This document shows, piece after piece, positions 53,380 to 64,000 of a DNA stretch of 64,000 nucleotides; the first letter of the stretch is position 1; each line of letters starts with the position of its first letter. This DNA is from Prorocentrum cordatum (lineage: Eukaryota; Sar; Dinophyceae; Prorocentrales; Prorocentraceae): the NCBI GenBank assembly GCA_963575745.1, contig CAUYUJ010016493.1, forward strand, positions 1 through 64,000, in the 5' to 3' direction. Below the pieces are notes generated by a model. It was not told the origin of the DNA and searched no databases. It saw nothing but the letters and a program-made list of their open reading frames with translations. The position numbers were made by a program, and so were the translations under genes.

Positions 53380-56300
53380 CGGCGCGTCGCTCGCGAGTCG
53401 TCGGCGCCCGCGACACTTGGCGACTGCCGCGGTCAGGACAGTAATGGGCGCGCTTGATGCCCTCGACTCGATCATGACATGGGGCACATGATACGGCGAG
53501 TCCTCCGCCGTCGTTGACATCGCTCTCGATCGCGCCCATTGCCGCGCCGGGCAGTGCCAGTGCGAGCGGCTGTTCTTTGGGCGACTCGCTGACCTGCGGC
53601 GTCGGGTCGTCGACGGCGGGGGCCTCCGCCGACGTCGCTGGCGCCCGGGCCGACGAACCCCTCAGGAAGAAGGCCGAGAAAGCTGGAAAGACTGAGAAGC
53701 GCCCGTGCCCAGGTTGCGAACGCCTTCCTGGAGACCCGCGCCGTTGGTCCGACCAGAACGATCGGGGGAAATGGCGCGCGGATTGCTGCAAAGCCCGGCA
53801 CAGCCTCCATTCGCACAACCGCGCGCTCGCAATGTACGTTGACGAGCTCAAGAAGATCGACGTCGCCCGCCACCACCAGCTGGAGCCCATTGCAATCACC
53901 AGCTTGAGGCAGGAGTCCGATGGCAAGAACGCCGCGCATGCTGCTCTGGCGCAGCGCGCCGCCCTGCTGAAGATCTTGCGCGGTTGGCTCGGGGCGCGCG
54001 CGGCGCCGCAAGTGCGCCTTCTGGCAGACGTCGTGGCCAACCGTGCGGGACTCGAGCTCAACGTTGGTGAAATCTCTCGTCACTTGGTGAACGTCGATGC
54101 CGGGGGCAACTTTCGGGCTGGCGCCAGCCTGCCCGCGGCGCCACCCCCGCCAGCGCGCCCGTCATAGAGCATGACGCGATGGAGATGATGGATGGGCCGT
54201 GCCTCGATGGCCACGCGCCGCTGCATCCGAAGCTCCGTTGCACGCGCGCCGAGGACATTGAACTCCTCGAGGGTTTCGGCGCGCAGGCGGCGAGCCCAAC
54301 AGCAACGAGCACGGCTATTGCCCCCGTGGGCCAGGTCCAGGAAGCACCTCGGGTGAGCACGCAGACCTCGGGTGAGCAAGCAGCTGCGAAAAGCCGGGGG
54401 GCCCGTTGATGCCCGAACTGCCTTTGCGGAAGTTTGGTGCTGAGGATTGGGCGACGCTGCTGAAAGAGAGCGCGTTCACCATGATCAATGGGGACATTGC
54501 AACGCATTGCAATGTGCTTCCCACCACTGGCGCGGAGGACGACACGTCGCGCCCCGACAATCACGGCGCGCATTGCCAGCTTCCGCGAGTTCAGGATGGC
54601 GCGGGGCAAGCGCGCCATGATTTCGAGCATCTACAGCGCCCTGGGCGCGCAGGAGATTCTTCGGCGCAAAGACATTGACGGCCGCGCATCTTCCAAGCTC
54701 GTCGTCTCCAAGGTCACTTCTCAAAGGCGCCGAAGGATCAGGCCGGCGCGGGCCCCGTCGGCGCGCGGGGCTGCCTCGCGATGTCGACTGACGCTGGCGC
54801 GGGGCGCGCGTGGATTGGCGCGGAGGGCGCCTTCGTGGAACCCCATGGCTTGGCCCTCGACGTCCGGCCGCGGCAGGTCTTGCCCAGCGGCTTCGCGACC
54901 TCGGCCAAGTTGACCAAGCCTGCGGGTGAGACCGCGTTCGATGTCCAGCCGCATCTCGACGACCTCGCGGGCGCGAGGTCGGCGGCGCTGGAGGCGCGGG
55001 GGAAGGCGGCGGGCGACAGTGGCTCGTCCGATGCTACGACCATGCGCCCCTCGCTCAGCGAGGCGGTCCGCGGCGCCCGGTCGCCCCCAGCCGCGGCGCC
55101 AGCGAAGGCAGCCCGAGCGAGGGGTAGGTTCCAGAAGGGTGGCCTCTGCCACTCTTCTGGGGCGCCTTTGCCGCCTCGAACATGGGGCGCGAGGCGCCGC
55201 GTGGATCGCGCCATCGACGAGTTCTCCGCCGCGAGCGCACGGGGCAACATCGGCGACTCGAAGCTTCAGCTTGCGAAGAAGTGGCCGGTCGACCCTTGAC
55301 TCGCGCATGCCCGCTACTTCGGCGAAGGTCGGCTTTGCGAGGTCACGGGTTCCAGCCCAGTGAAGAGCGTTTTGGTGGCAGGGCCTCTCGAAGAGGCCTC
55401 CGGGCATCTCGCGGAGGACATGCCCATGTGGGGCGAGATGCGCGCCGAGGGGTTGCGCGCCGACGCGCAGTCTTGCGTTCGGTCAATCATGGATGACGCG
55501 GTCAACGCCGATCTCGTCATCAGCGTCGACCTCGCATCCACCTTCGACCCCTTCGCTCGGCACATCTACCCCGATGGGGTGAGGAACGAGTGCGCGCCCC
55601 TGGGCGAGATGGCTCTGCAGTTGAAGAGCCTGGCGGAAGCGTTCATCAGCGACGACAGCGTCGCGAGGGGCACCCAGAGGGCGACGCTGGCCATGGGCGC
55701 GGCGGACGCCCTGGTCGCCGAGCTCCTTGAGTGCATCGCGAAGGACGCCGCCTGGGCCGGCATCGGGGACAACAGCATCTTGCGCCGCGCTGTGCAGGAC
55801 ACAGTTCGGGGCTCGCCGGCGATCCTGGACGGCGGCGCGCCGACGCAAACCTTGACGGCATCGACCCCGCTGACGCAGCAAGTCCCACATGCGCCATGGC
55901 CCTCCGCACTCCGCGCGCGAAGGCGCTGGTCGAGCGGGCTACGACGAGCAGGGCCCAGGTCTCCCAGGATCTCCTTCTTGGGCTGCACGGCTTATCGGCC
56001 ATCAAAGTTGAGCCCGCGGATGACGCAGTGAAGCCCGTCGACGGGTTGTTTCGCTCTTCCCATGTTTATGAAGGCGCGGCCCAGGCCATGCGGGTCATTA
56101 ACCCCGCCGACCCCCTGGCTGAGCCCCCCGCGGCTTCGACCTTCAGGCCGTTCAAGGAACTCGCGGGGGCCGGCGCAGCAGGCTGCGACCCCCGGCCCGC
56201 CTGCCCGGCGCCGAGGGATGTTCGTCTCGCTGCTGGCGGCAAGGCCATTGGCCTCGCACTCCCAATTCTCATCGCGATGCTGCAGGTGCATGTCCGCCTC

Positions 56301-57089
56301 AACGAGGCGGCGCAGCTTTTCGCATCCCTGCTGGCGACGTACCCCGGCACAGGTGCGTTACAGATCAGTGAGGTCAATCTGAAAGCTGGCACCGCGAGGA
56401 TGGTGCAGGTGCTCAACCGCGATGTCGCAGAGCCCCAGTCCACTCTCTCCGGGGAGAACGCTGCCGCGTCCGCGGGCGACGGGCGCGATCCGCCCACGCC
56501 GTGGGCCGCCACCTGGAGCCATGCGAAAGCTTGGGCTGATGACGCCGCGCGGGTACTCGGGTGCGCGTAGAGAATCCTCTGGGCCGAGCTCGCGGACCTA
56601 GTCCAGACGACGGCGAAGCAGGTTCGGGCGCTCGCACTGCACTACGACGACGCCCTGGACGACAAGACGTTCGGCAGGGCTGCCGCGATGACGAAATTCA
56701 AAGCGTGGGCAAACAACAAGGACAAGCACTCTGCGAAGTTCGTGGAGCTGCACCGCCTCGGTCTCAGCCTGGGCGCGGCTCACGGGGAGACGGCCATGCG
56801 AGATGACGCAAAGACGCTCAGCCTTCTGACCTCTGTGCTCTCTGAAAATGTATTCAACGAGGGCTCCAAGGTTGCGACGGCTCCTGCCTATCTCAACGCG
56901 TCGTTCACTCTCAGTGGTGGCCAACAGGAAGATGGGGCGATTGAGTTGCCCGCGAAACAGAAGGATGTGCCCCGGCCTTTACAGGGCGCGCCCGAGGCCA
57001 TCGTTAACAAAGCTTGCAAACGCAAGGCCCAGTGCCCCAGGCAGGCAGGCGTTCGAAGTTCAGTAGTAGATATCCCAGTCGGCTCTTGA
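53380..57089 (+). pseudogene. long frameshifted coding unit behind a leader relic
   Basis: Pieces with natural composition follow one another in changing frames: a possible zinc motif (RPCPGCERLPGD then WRADCCKARHSLHSHNR, 53700-53820), helical sequence (HHQLEPIAITSLRQESDGKN, 53870), RIASFREFRMARGKRAMISS (54570), GRASSKLVVSKV, MPMWGEMRAEGLRADAQSCV (55420), SIMDDAVNADLVISVDLAST (55485), SQDLLLGLHGLSAIKVEPAD (55958), LPILIAMLQVHVRLNEAAQL (56260) and KFKAWANNKDKHSAKFVELH (56695). At least five frame changes and a stop at 56568. No domain is recognised with certainty. It could be a retroposed gene copy or an element ORF. Confidence 0.45.
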
Positions 57090-59218
57090 GTTGCTCGCGC
57101 TGCCCAGTTTGCTGTTGTTTGACGTGACTTCCTGTAGGGCCATGGGTTGGGTCAGTGCAGGCCGCCTGGAGCCAGGCAAGCTTTTTGCCCCCCTCGGGCC
57201 CGCGGGGGGATCGACAGAGTGAATGGTACACGCGCGTCGAGGTATGCACCGTAATTGATTGACACCGTGGTGCCCCGAGTACGTTTACTGGCTCTGGTGG
57301 GCCCTGGGCGCGGCAGGCGGGGGCCAGCGCCGACAGGTAGCAAGCGATGGAACGTCGGCATCGCATTATCGTTTGGCCATGGTTGCCGAGGCCGGCGACG
57401 CCCCCATGGACACCGGCGCCCCTGTCGCGTGCAACCCTTGCCCCTTCCCCCCCCCGCCTCTCTCTTGCGCGCCATCCCTCTGAATCTTCTGCGCTCCCTC
57501 CACCGTTGCACTCGCCCTCCTCTCGCCCTTCCCCTCCTCCTCCTCGTCGCGCCCCCCCCCACCCCCCCCCATCCCCCCCCGTCTTCCTCTTGACCGCTCT
57601 AGTTAGAGCGGCCTCCGTTGCCCCGCCATTTGATTGCAAGGCTCGCGCCCAGACCGCAGTCCACCACGCGGCTAGACATTCCCCCGCCCCCCCCCCCCAT
57701 TCCGGATTCGGGGGGCGGAAAGGTTCGTTGGCCCTAGAATCTCTCCAAACGAGGGCGCCGCGATCTGGCGCCACGTCGCCGGCGGCGTCTGTCAAAGACA
57801 TCTTCGAAGCCGTCGTCGTCGTCGTCGACGTCGCCGCCGTCGCCGTCGGAGGAGGAGGAGGAGGAAGAGGGGGAGGTGGGGAAGATGGAAGAGGCGGAGG
57901 AGGTGGAAGGTTCCGACGTCACGCGCGCGAGCGCGCTCTGTTCTAGCGCGCGCAAGAGAAGCAGGTGGGCGAGCGGGCAGCGGCGGCAGCATGAGCAGAA
58001 GAAGCGGGAGGGGGGGTGAGAGGGATAGATGGGGAGAATAGGGGAGATGGAGGAGGCAGGGTGGAGAGCGGGGGAGGTTGCGGTGGCGGTGGTGGCGGCG
58101 GAATTCAGCAGCGCCCGGTCAACTCTGCACCCTTCGGCGACTTGCAACCGCCCGCTGTGCGCTTGGACGGGGGAGGGGCCCCGCAAGCGAGTTATCGGTC
58201 GGCACGCCGCCGCGACTGGTCATCCAATCAGGGGGCGCCATGGAAAACTTTAAGTAGGGCCGAGGGGCCCGACGAAGACACCCCGAACACGAAGTGCTCA
58301 AAGGCACGAGTCCGAAGAGTGATAGGTGCGACGCCTCGGCTCGCACGCGCGCGCGCACATTCGCACGCGCGCACGCGCGAGCGCAGGATGAACGCGAGGG
58401 AGAGGAAATGCGAGAACACAGAGGACACACACACACATCACAGGAGGACGCGAAGGGCAGAGGGCACAGGAGGGCGGAGGCCGATAGAGGAACATTTGGC
58501 GACGGACTGGGCGGGAGGCCTCAGCACTTCGGTCGGACTTCAGCCTTTGCCTGTCTTGCAGATGACGACCGCAAACAACGACGATTCGAGGCGTGCAGGT
58601 GTTGCGCTCGCCCGCCGCCTGCAGCTGTTGCTGCCATATCGCTGCTGGCGGCAAGCATAGGATGGCGCGCTCATCGGGCAAGGGCTTCGCACTCAGGCTA
58701 TGGGGCCAGCGCCCCCCGCATCTGGATCCTCATTGTCTCGCGCGTCGCCGTCCAGAGTGTCGATCATAGAATGCCCGCCCTGGGCGCGGGCGACGCGGGC
58801 GATGGCGGAGTTGAAGATCCAGTCGACGTCTGCTTCATCCCTTTTTCTTCGCCCCATCAAGCGCAGGGAACATGTCCGAGGCGCTCTGCCCTGACGCGTC
58901 CAGGCGCATCGACCCGCCACTTATCTCCTGGAAGCCCACCTGCTACTGGGGCCACTGCTCCGGGGTCCAAATCCACACCGAAGCAGCTCGTTGTGCAAAC
59001 GCAGCTCTCTCAGGGGCGGCCTGTCGCCATGCTTCCTCGCGTGGGTCCAGATTGCCCGCTCCCGAGGAGCAGTTGCCCAGCGAATGGCGCGGGGAAGTCG
59101 AGCCCAACGAAGTTGTTCACGCATCGCTGGAACGCGCCGGGCCGCCCAGTCCACGCGCGCGAGGCGTCGCCCCTGCGACTGAACAGCGGCGCCTCACATC
59201 GCAGCCAATAGAATATGG
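57090..59218. other. no confident gene
   Basis: Includes CT/CCC-rich stretches (57430-57590), a GAG-rich patch with GTC repeats (57795-57910) and a CACGCGCG patch (58345-58385). Open frames on both strands lack recognisable domains. Confidence 0.4.
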
Positions 59219-59400
59219 ACACAGTGGAGACCCATGCCAATAAACACCCCGCCGGCCTCCAATGCGCGTTGTTTTTTCTTGGGTTTCGATGGTTTTGCGA
59301 CGGGGAGAGCGGCGTTCCTATGCCAAAAATCGATGGGCGCCCTGGGGTCTCAGGGTCGTGTTCCCTGCGAGACGTTTCTTGCGGTCGGGCCCCTTCTGCA
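59219..59400 (+). repeat. dispersed 170-bp repeat, copy 2
   Basis: ACACAGTGGAGACCCATGCC, then CCGGCCTCC, CTTGGGTTTCGATGGTTTTG, CGACGGGGAGAGCGGCGTTC and GGGCGCCCTGGGGTCTCAGG. Aligns with 15319-15490 across its whole length in the same orientation. Confidence 0.75.
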
Positions 59401-59624
59401 GCAGCCGGTCGCCGTCTGATATCTCCCATTTCTTCTCAGAGAGATCCTCGCGGCAGCAGCGCCTGTCGCAGGGGGTCGCCCAGCGACGAGATGACCTCCG
59501 CGCCCGTCCTGGAAGGGCGACGACGAGAGGGGCCCCTTTTAGCGCGGACGCGGCCCGCTTCGAGGACAACGGCATTGGCCTGGCAGCAGTGCGCGGGTGA
59601 GCGAGAAGCGTAGGGGGGGCCGTG

Positions 59625-60168
59625 CTATGACGACGCCGACGTGGTTACCACCCCTGATGTCTCAGGCGATCGCGAACGTGGATCAAGGGGGCGCGGCTTA
59701 GCGACGGGTCTCGCTTCCATGGGGAATCGCTGATTTCCGCCGCCGAACGAGGCGGCATGGGCCGCATTTTGGGGAGGGGACCTCCCCTGATCCATGAATT
59801 TGGCGACCGCGCGCCAAATCCATGGGATCGCTAACCCGTGTTCGCGCGACCCCGTCATGTCGTTGCCCGAGATCATGGAAGTCACATCGGGCCAGGCGGG
59901 GAATTGGCGCCCACCCCGGGAGATGCTGAACATGTGGTCCATCCACGCAGGCAGCTGCGGCACCATCTCCCTATGCGCGATCATTCGTTTGAGCTACATG
60001 CGGGCGAAGGGAGAACATATGCAACCAGCAGCAGTGCATGGAGGCAGCCGGGTCGTAGCTCAGATGCACCAGGTCGCACATGAAGCGCGGGTGGCAAATG
60101 AATCTGAGCAGCGCGGCGAAGCCGAAAGGGTCGTTTACGAGGTCTAATACGAACGCCAGTCTGCAACG
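59625..60168 (-). pseudogene. minus-strand coding remnant (DPFGFAALLRFICHPRFMCD)
   Basis: On the minus strand from about 60168 a frame reads VLDLVNDPFGFAALLRFICH then PRFMCDLVHLSYDPAASMHC and SLRPHVAQTND. A one-base shift near 59985 continues MIAHREMVPQLPAWMDHMFS, FPAWPDVTSMISGNDMTGSR and GLAIPWIWRAVAKFMDQG, ending at 59625. Hydrophobic, Trp/Met-rich and protein-like across both parts, with no competing frame of such quality. Family not recognised. Confidence 0.45.
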
Positions 60169-61099
60169 AAACGAGCCGGTCTTTGCCGCGCCCCCAAGTC
60201 AAGATATGCGCATGCAAGTTGGAGGTGATCGTACAAGTATCATACGTGAACGCGGCGGAACTGAGCGACACGACTGCGCGAGTATTCGTGTCAATCATGT
60301 GTTCGCTCACGCATCATCCTCTCCGCGTGCTGCTTCAGCTGCCCATCCCGCCCACGCAGTGTGCATTCCAGACCGCGTTCGGGTTCCAGTGCTCGCGGTC
60401 ACTCTGGGCCCGCGTCCTCCAGCGGGCACTGCTGGGCTCGATATCCGCCAGATTCCACCGGGCGCGGAGAGAGCAGACGCACCTGCCCCCCCCCCCCCCT
60501 GCATCACCAAGCTCATACTACGCTGCACCAAGGACGAAGCAAAGCACCTTGAGAGGGAGATCGTAGACACGTGCTGGCCGCGCGCCGCGGCAGACGAGCG
60601 CCTGAGAGGAGGGGGAAGGGGTCGCTGTGTGGGGAGGTGCGCGCGGCCCCGCGGCCGCGCAGGACGCGAGAAAAAAAGGGGCTTGGCGGGGCGGGGGGCG
60701 GGCGGGGAGCCGGGAGGAAACAGGGGAGTGACAGAAAAAGGAAAAGGAGGAGGAGGGCGGCGCCCTCCCTTGCGTGCGCATTCATCATCGCCCCCCCTCA
60801 TGACGTCTCCATGCTCCTTCCTTCGTCCTCCTGCTCGTCCTCTCCCCCTTCCGCCGCCCCCCTCGGCCGCCCCCCCCCCCCCGCCCCCCCCCCCCTAATT
60901 CCTCAGCCCCCCCCCCCTAATTCCTCAGGCAATTCAGGTTCGAGGGCGGGGGGGCCCGCCTAGAGGCGCTCTCCTGCGCCCCCGCGCAATGCTGGGGGGA
61001 CCGCGCCCAGAGAGCTCCAGTTGGATTCTCGCCGGCGTTGACTAGAGACAGGGAGCGCAGTTTCAGGCGCCACGGCCGCCGCCGGGGGCCGAGGATTGC

Positions 61100-62293
61100 C
61101 GCGAGTTCCATTGGGGCCATCGGCTCCAGTCCAACGGGCCGCGCTGCCTCCTTTGCATTCGCAATGTTCGCCCGCTCGCGCCGAAGACCTCGGCGAATGG
61201 CAAGGGCGCCAGCCAGTCGACGGCCGGGAAGCATGTCAGGGAGGATGAGTTGAATCAGCTATTGCAGCAGGTGGCCGCGAAGACGGAGTCGGCGGCCCTC
61301 GAACCCATGGCCTCGGCCGGGCTGGTCAAGCTCCAGGGGGCGGACGCCTCTGAGGCCATCGCCCCTGGCATGGGGGCTGAGGCGGCCAGGCGCGCCGCTG
61401 GAGCGTGGCGCGACGCCGCTCATATGCATTCACGCACAGTTGCTGCCGCGGTCCGACTCCAGGACAACTTGGCGACGGCGGTCGGGAATAAGGCCCAGGC
61501 TGCCAAGGTCCTGGCGAAGGCGGAGAAGGCTAATATGGCTGCCACAGAGGCGCTGGCGCGCGCGGAGGGCATCTCTTCCGCCGCGACCGCCGCGGACTCA
61601 GCAGCTGGAGGCGCCGCTCAACCGAAGTTCAAGGCCACGTGGAACGAAGAGCTCTTCAAGGGGCTCGACGAGCTGGTGGAGTGCGAAGAGGCTGAGAGGG
61701 CGGAGTTGCGGCGCGCCCACTCTCAACTGCAGGGGCTCCAGAGCGCTCTGAGCGTCGCGGAGGCCGACGTCCAGATCGCGCTGGGCAAGGCCGCCGCGGC
61801 GCGCAAAGTGGTGGGCGACCGCTTGGCCAAGAAGATAAAGAAGTCGGTCAAGGAGCAGACGGCGCATGGAGGCGGCAGCAGTGGAGGTGGCGCCGGCGGC
61901 GGCAGCGGCTCCGCCCCCGACGCCGCCCCGACGGCGATGGAGACCGAGCCCGCCAGCGTCGCCGAGGCCGCGGCCCTCGCCGATTCAGAGCAAACGGAGA
62001 AGCAGCGCCTCGACCAGGTCGCGGCCAGGCTGTCAGCGGCGAAGTTCGCGGCCCAGCGCGCTGAGCGCGACGAGCAGGAGTCGGCGGTGGGCAAGTCTAT
62101 GGGCGAGGGCGAGGGCAAGGGCAATGGCAGCCACGCTGGCAAGAACATCACGGCGGCTGACGGGGGCCCCGCCATAGACGACGACGCCGACGACATTCGA
62201 CCGGGCCCGGCAGGGGTCAGGGGGGGGAGCCAGCACGGAGGTGCTCGACCTAATCGCGACGATCAGGAGGGGAGGACATTGTGCTCGTTCTAG
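61100..62293 (+). pseudogene. second LINE, ORF1 (zinc motif, Ala-rich coiled coil)
   Basis: The frame includes CREFHWGHRLQSNGPRCLLC (about 61100-61160, C...H...C-x2-C) and then long Ala/Glu/Lys helices (DELNQLLQQVAAKTESAALE, AAKVLAKAEKANMAATEALA, WNEELFKGLDELVECEEAER, VGDRLAKKIKKSVKEQ), a Gly-rich linker, and more helix to a TAG at 62291-62293. The endonuclease start follows in the same frame without a gap, so the two parts were probably one polyprotein. Confidence 0.6.
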
Positions 62294-63101
62294 TTCCCGA
62301 ATGTCACCATGATGTCGCACAAAGCATGGGAGTGCATCGGGAAGTCGAACCACGAATTCTATGGCATTTGCGAGACTCACGCTGTGGAGTCTCAGTTTTC
62401 AGCTTCGGGGTACGAAGGCCAGAGGGGCATGACTTCATGTGTTTGCAAATCATGCGAGATCGAAGCAGAGTCAGAAGCAAGTCAGTGCAGCCATGGTACA
62501 TCGCGCATGTAAAGGTGGCGAATGGTTTCTTGCACAGCAACATCTGCAGCTCCAAAATATCTTCATCAAGTCCACGGCCATGAGACTGCGGGCGCCAGGT
62601 CAGTCGATGCTCGACGGGTTCCAGGCAGTCATCGCCCACATGCGGGGCTACTGCGCCATCGTAGTTTTTTTTTTCTACGGCCACCCCAGCATGCAGTTTA
62701 GCAGCAGCAGTGTCGGCAGCTTTCAGAGGCTGGGAGCCATGTTCAATTCCTTCCAGTTTCCCTGCGTAGTCATCGGCGACTGGAACGTTAAGTCGTCCGC
62801 CATGCGGCGATCACGTTTTTTGGGCCGTCTGATCGGGGGGCCGTGTCTTGTGGAGGCGGACAACCTTGTTTTCGCCTGCGACGCGGACACCTCGGGCTCC
62901 GTAATCGAGCATCGGATTTGCTTCCAGTCGGCCAGGAGCTACATCGTTTCAGTCTCAGGCGCGTTGTCCTTTCCATGGAAGCCTCATGCTGGGTTGCATG
63001 TCAAGTTGTGCTCGTCAGGGGCGCAGCTTCTCACGAGGCTCCTCGAGGTGGACCGTCTTTTGCCGCAGGCAGCCCGACACGTGTCGGCGCCTTGCCCCTG
63101 A
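62294..63101 (+). pseudogene. second LINE, APE-type endonuclease, 3'-truncated element
   Basis: FPNVTMMSHKAWECIGKSNH then FYGICETH (62294-62375) matches the N-terminal part of an APE endonuclease. After a frame change near 62510 come CAIVVFFFYGHPSMQFSSSS (62650), FPCVVIGDWNVKSS (62757, the GDxN motif) and SGSVIEHRICFQSARSYI (62895). The element breaks off after 63101 with no RT. Confidence 0.6.
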
Positions 63102-63177
63102 TCGAAGTCCAGCTTGGCGCGGCAGGAACAAGCGGAGAGACAAGCACATATAAAGTTGACTCGCAAACGGTGTTTTT

Positions 63178-63597
63178 ATGAGTATTTCAGACCTTGATAA
63201 AATAAAAGGCAAGTGTGACGAGAATGGTCACAGCGTGGGGGGCCCGGAGGACCTCGACGCGGATCCCGACGGGGGGCCCTGGGAGCATCTCGAGCCCAGC
63301 CACGCGGAGGACCCCTACCAAGACGAGGAGGATCTTTGGGCTCACGAGACGGAGTTTGTCGCCGCCACTCGTCCACTTCCGGAGGTGCATGAGGCCCGCG
63401 CGTCTGCCCAGTTGAATAATTGGGGGAATTCAGGGAAGGTCGATCCCGCGTCTAGCTGCGAGTCGAGCTCTTGCGTCCTCCCGGATGGGACGTGTGCTCA
63501 GGGCGGGTGTCGATCTCCCTGGTCGTTTAGTTTGAAGTGCCCAGCCCCCGCCCCCCGCTTCGGCGATCCCAGCAAGCCGCGAGAGAGCACCAAGTAA
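63178..63597 (+). CDS. unrecognised acidic ORF, 139 aa
   Basis: ATG at 63178 to TAA at 63595-63597. Starts MSISDLDKIKGKCDENGHSV, is acidic in the first half (PEDLDADPDGG, EDPYQDEEDLWAHETEF) and Cys/Ser/Pro-rich at the end. It directly follows the truncated LINE. Composition is natural and there is no strong competing frame. No family recognised. Confidence 0.35.
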   Translation: MSISDLDKIKGKCDENGHSVGGPEDLDADPDGGPWEHLEPSHAEDPYQDEEDLWAHETEFVAATRPLPEVHEARASAQLNNWGNSGKVDPASSCESSSCVLPDGTCAQGGCRSPWSFSLKCPAPAPRFGDPSKPRESTK

Positions 63598-63706
63598 TGA
63601 GTCAACCGTTGCGTTTCACATGCCAGAGGAGTTCTGGAGCAAGTGTCGTGTTGACGTGGGATTTACTTCTGCCGTGCAGTGTGCCCCTCGCACCGCTGTC
63701 CTCTTC

Positions 63707-63727
63707 TCCGTAGCCTTTCGGCTTATG
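63707..63727 (+). other. possible DinoSL relic (about 18/22, one base missing)
   Basis: TCCGTAGCCTTTCGGCTTATG after a CTCTTC pyrimidine run. The first nine bases match the leader exactly and the rest needs one deletion and three substitutions. Weakest of the four; chance is possible. Confidence 0.4.
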
Positions 63728-63921
63728 AATCAGGGCGCTGCTCAGGCCGTCAGCTCGCCGCATTCTTCGCGGGCGCGATCTGTGGGAACCTCGCTGCAGG
63801 AGCACCACGTTTGTCAGGACACGTCTGGGATCAGTCGCAGCACTGTCCCAATTTCAAAGAGAGCGTCGTCCACCACTGTGTCCGACACCGCGCAGCAGCA
63901 TCGCGCGATCTGATAGCAGGA

Positions 63922-64000
63922 TGGCTCGCCAGAGAACACGCGCTACTTTGCCGTCTGGGACGGCGCCCCAAGCGCCAGAACGGGCGCAAGCAGCGATAAT
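63922..64000 (+). CDS. possible start of an ORF cut by the right edge
   Basis: ATG at 63922 followed by ARQRTRATLPSGTAPQAPER, open to the end of the window. A basic, Pro/Ala-rich start such as LINE ORF1 or many other dinoflagellate proteins could have. Too short to identify. Confidence 0.25.

Overview
The window looks like nuclear DNA of a dinoflagellate with a large, repeat-rich genome. The main evidence is four stretches resembling the dinoflagellate spliced leader (DinoSL), one of them a 21/22 match. Supporting evidence is the high GC content, the very long (GAG/CTC)n tracts, the many short inverted-repeat elements and introns that seem to start with GA or GC. Several features recall Prorocentrum or the Symbiodiniaceae, but the sequence alone does not fix the genus. 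Nothing suggests a prokaryotic origin: there are no operons, ribosome-binding sites or rRNA/tRNA genes that I can see.

Layout. 1-6.4 kb is minisatellite and satellite DNA. 6.6-8.0 kb holds an intronless minus-strand gene for a KH-like RNA-binding protein, with a spliced-leader relic just upstream of its ATG, so it is probably a retroposed mRNA copy. 8-30 kb is mostly intron-like or intergenic DNA packed with dispersed elements of 120-200 bp, among them at least six families with terminal inverted repeats and one introner-like family. It also holds long triplet repeats, a decayed LINE ORF1 on the minus strand and a few short exon-like islands on the plus strand. 30.1-36.6 kb is the best gene: part of a multi-exon gene for a large secreted/membrane protein of the fibrocystin-L (PKHD1L1)-like type. 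It has a G8 domain, a beta-helix region, a Glu-Pro repeat, a Thr/Ser-rich stalk, SEA-like segments and one C-terminal membrane helix. 37.9-44.0 kb is an almost full-length but decayed LINE retrotransposon (zinc finger/coiled-coil ORF1, APE-type endonuclease, reverse transcriptase, RNase H, C-terminal zinc motif). It has a spliced-leader relic at its 5' end and a perfect 14-bp hairpin after its last stop. 44-53 kb is tandem repeats and broken coding remnants. 53.4-57.1 kb is a frameshifted coding unit that begins with another spliced-leader relic. 59.2-63.1 kb holds a minus-strand coding remnant and a second, 3'-truncated LINE. The right edge has one small ORF, a fourth weak leader relic and the possible start of another ORF.

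How it fits together. Most of the window appears to be shaped by three processes: reverse transcription of trans-spliced RNAs (leader relics on a LINE and on retrogene-like units), spread of very short inverted-repeat DNA elements, and insertion of intron-like units, one of which ends exactly at the acceptor of the G8 exon. All repeat families were found by eye, so copy numbers are minimum counts and boundaries are good to a few bases. Frameshifts in the decayed genes could partly be sequence errors in homopolymer-rich DNA.
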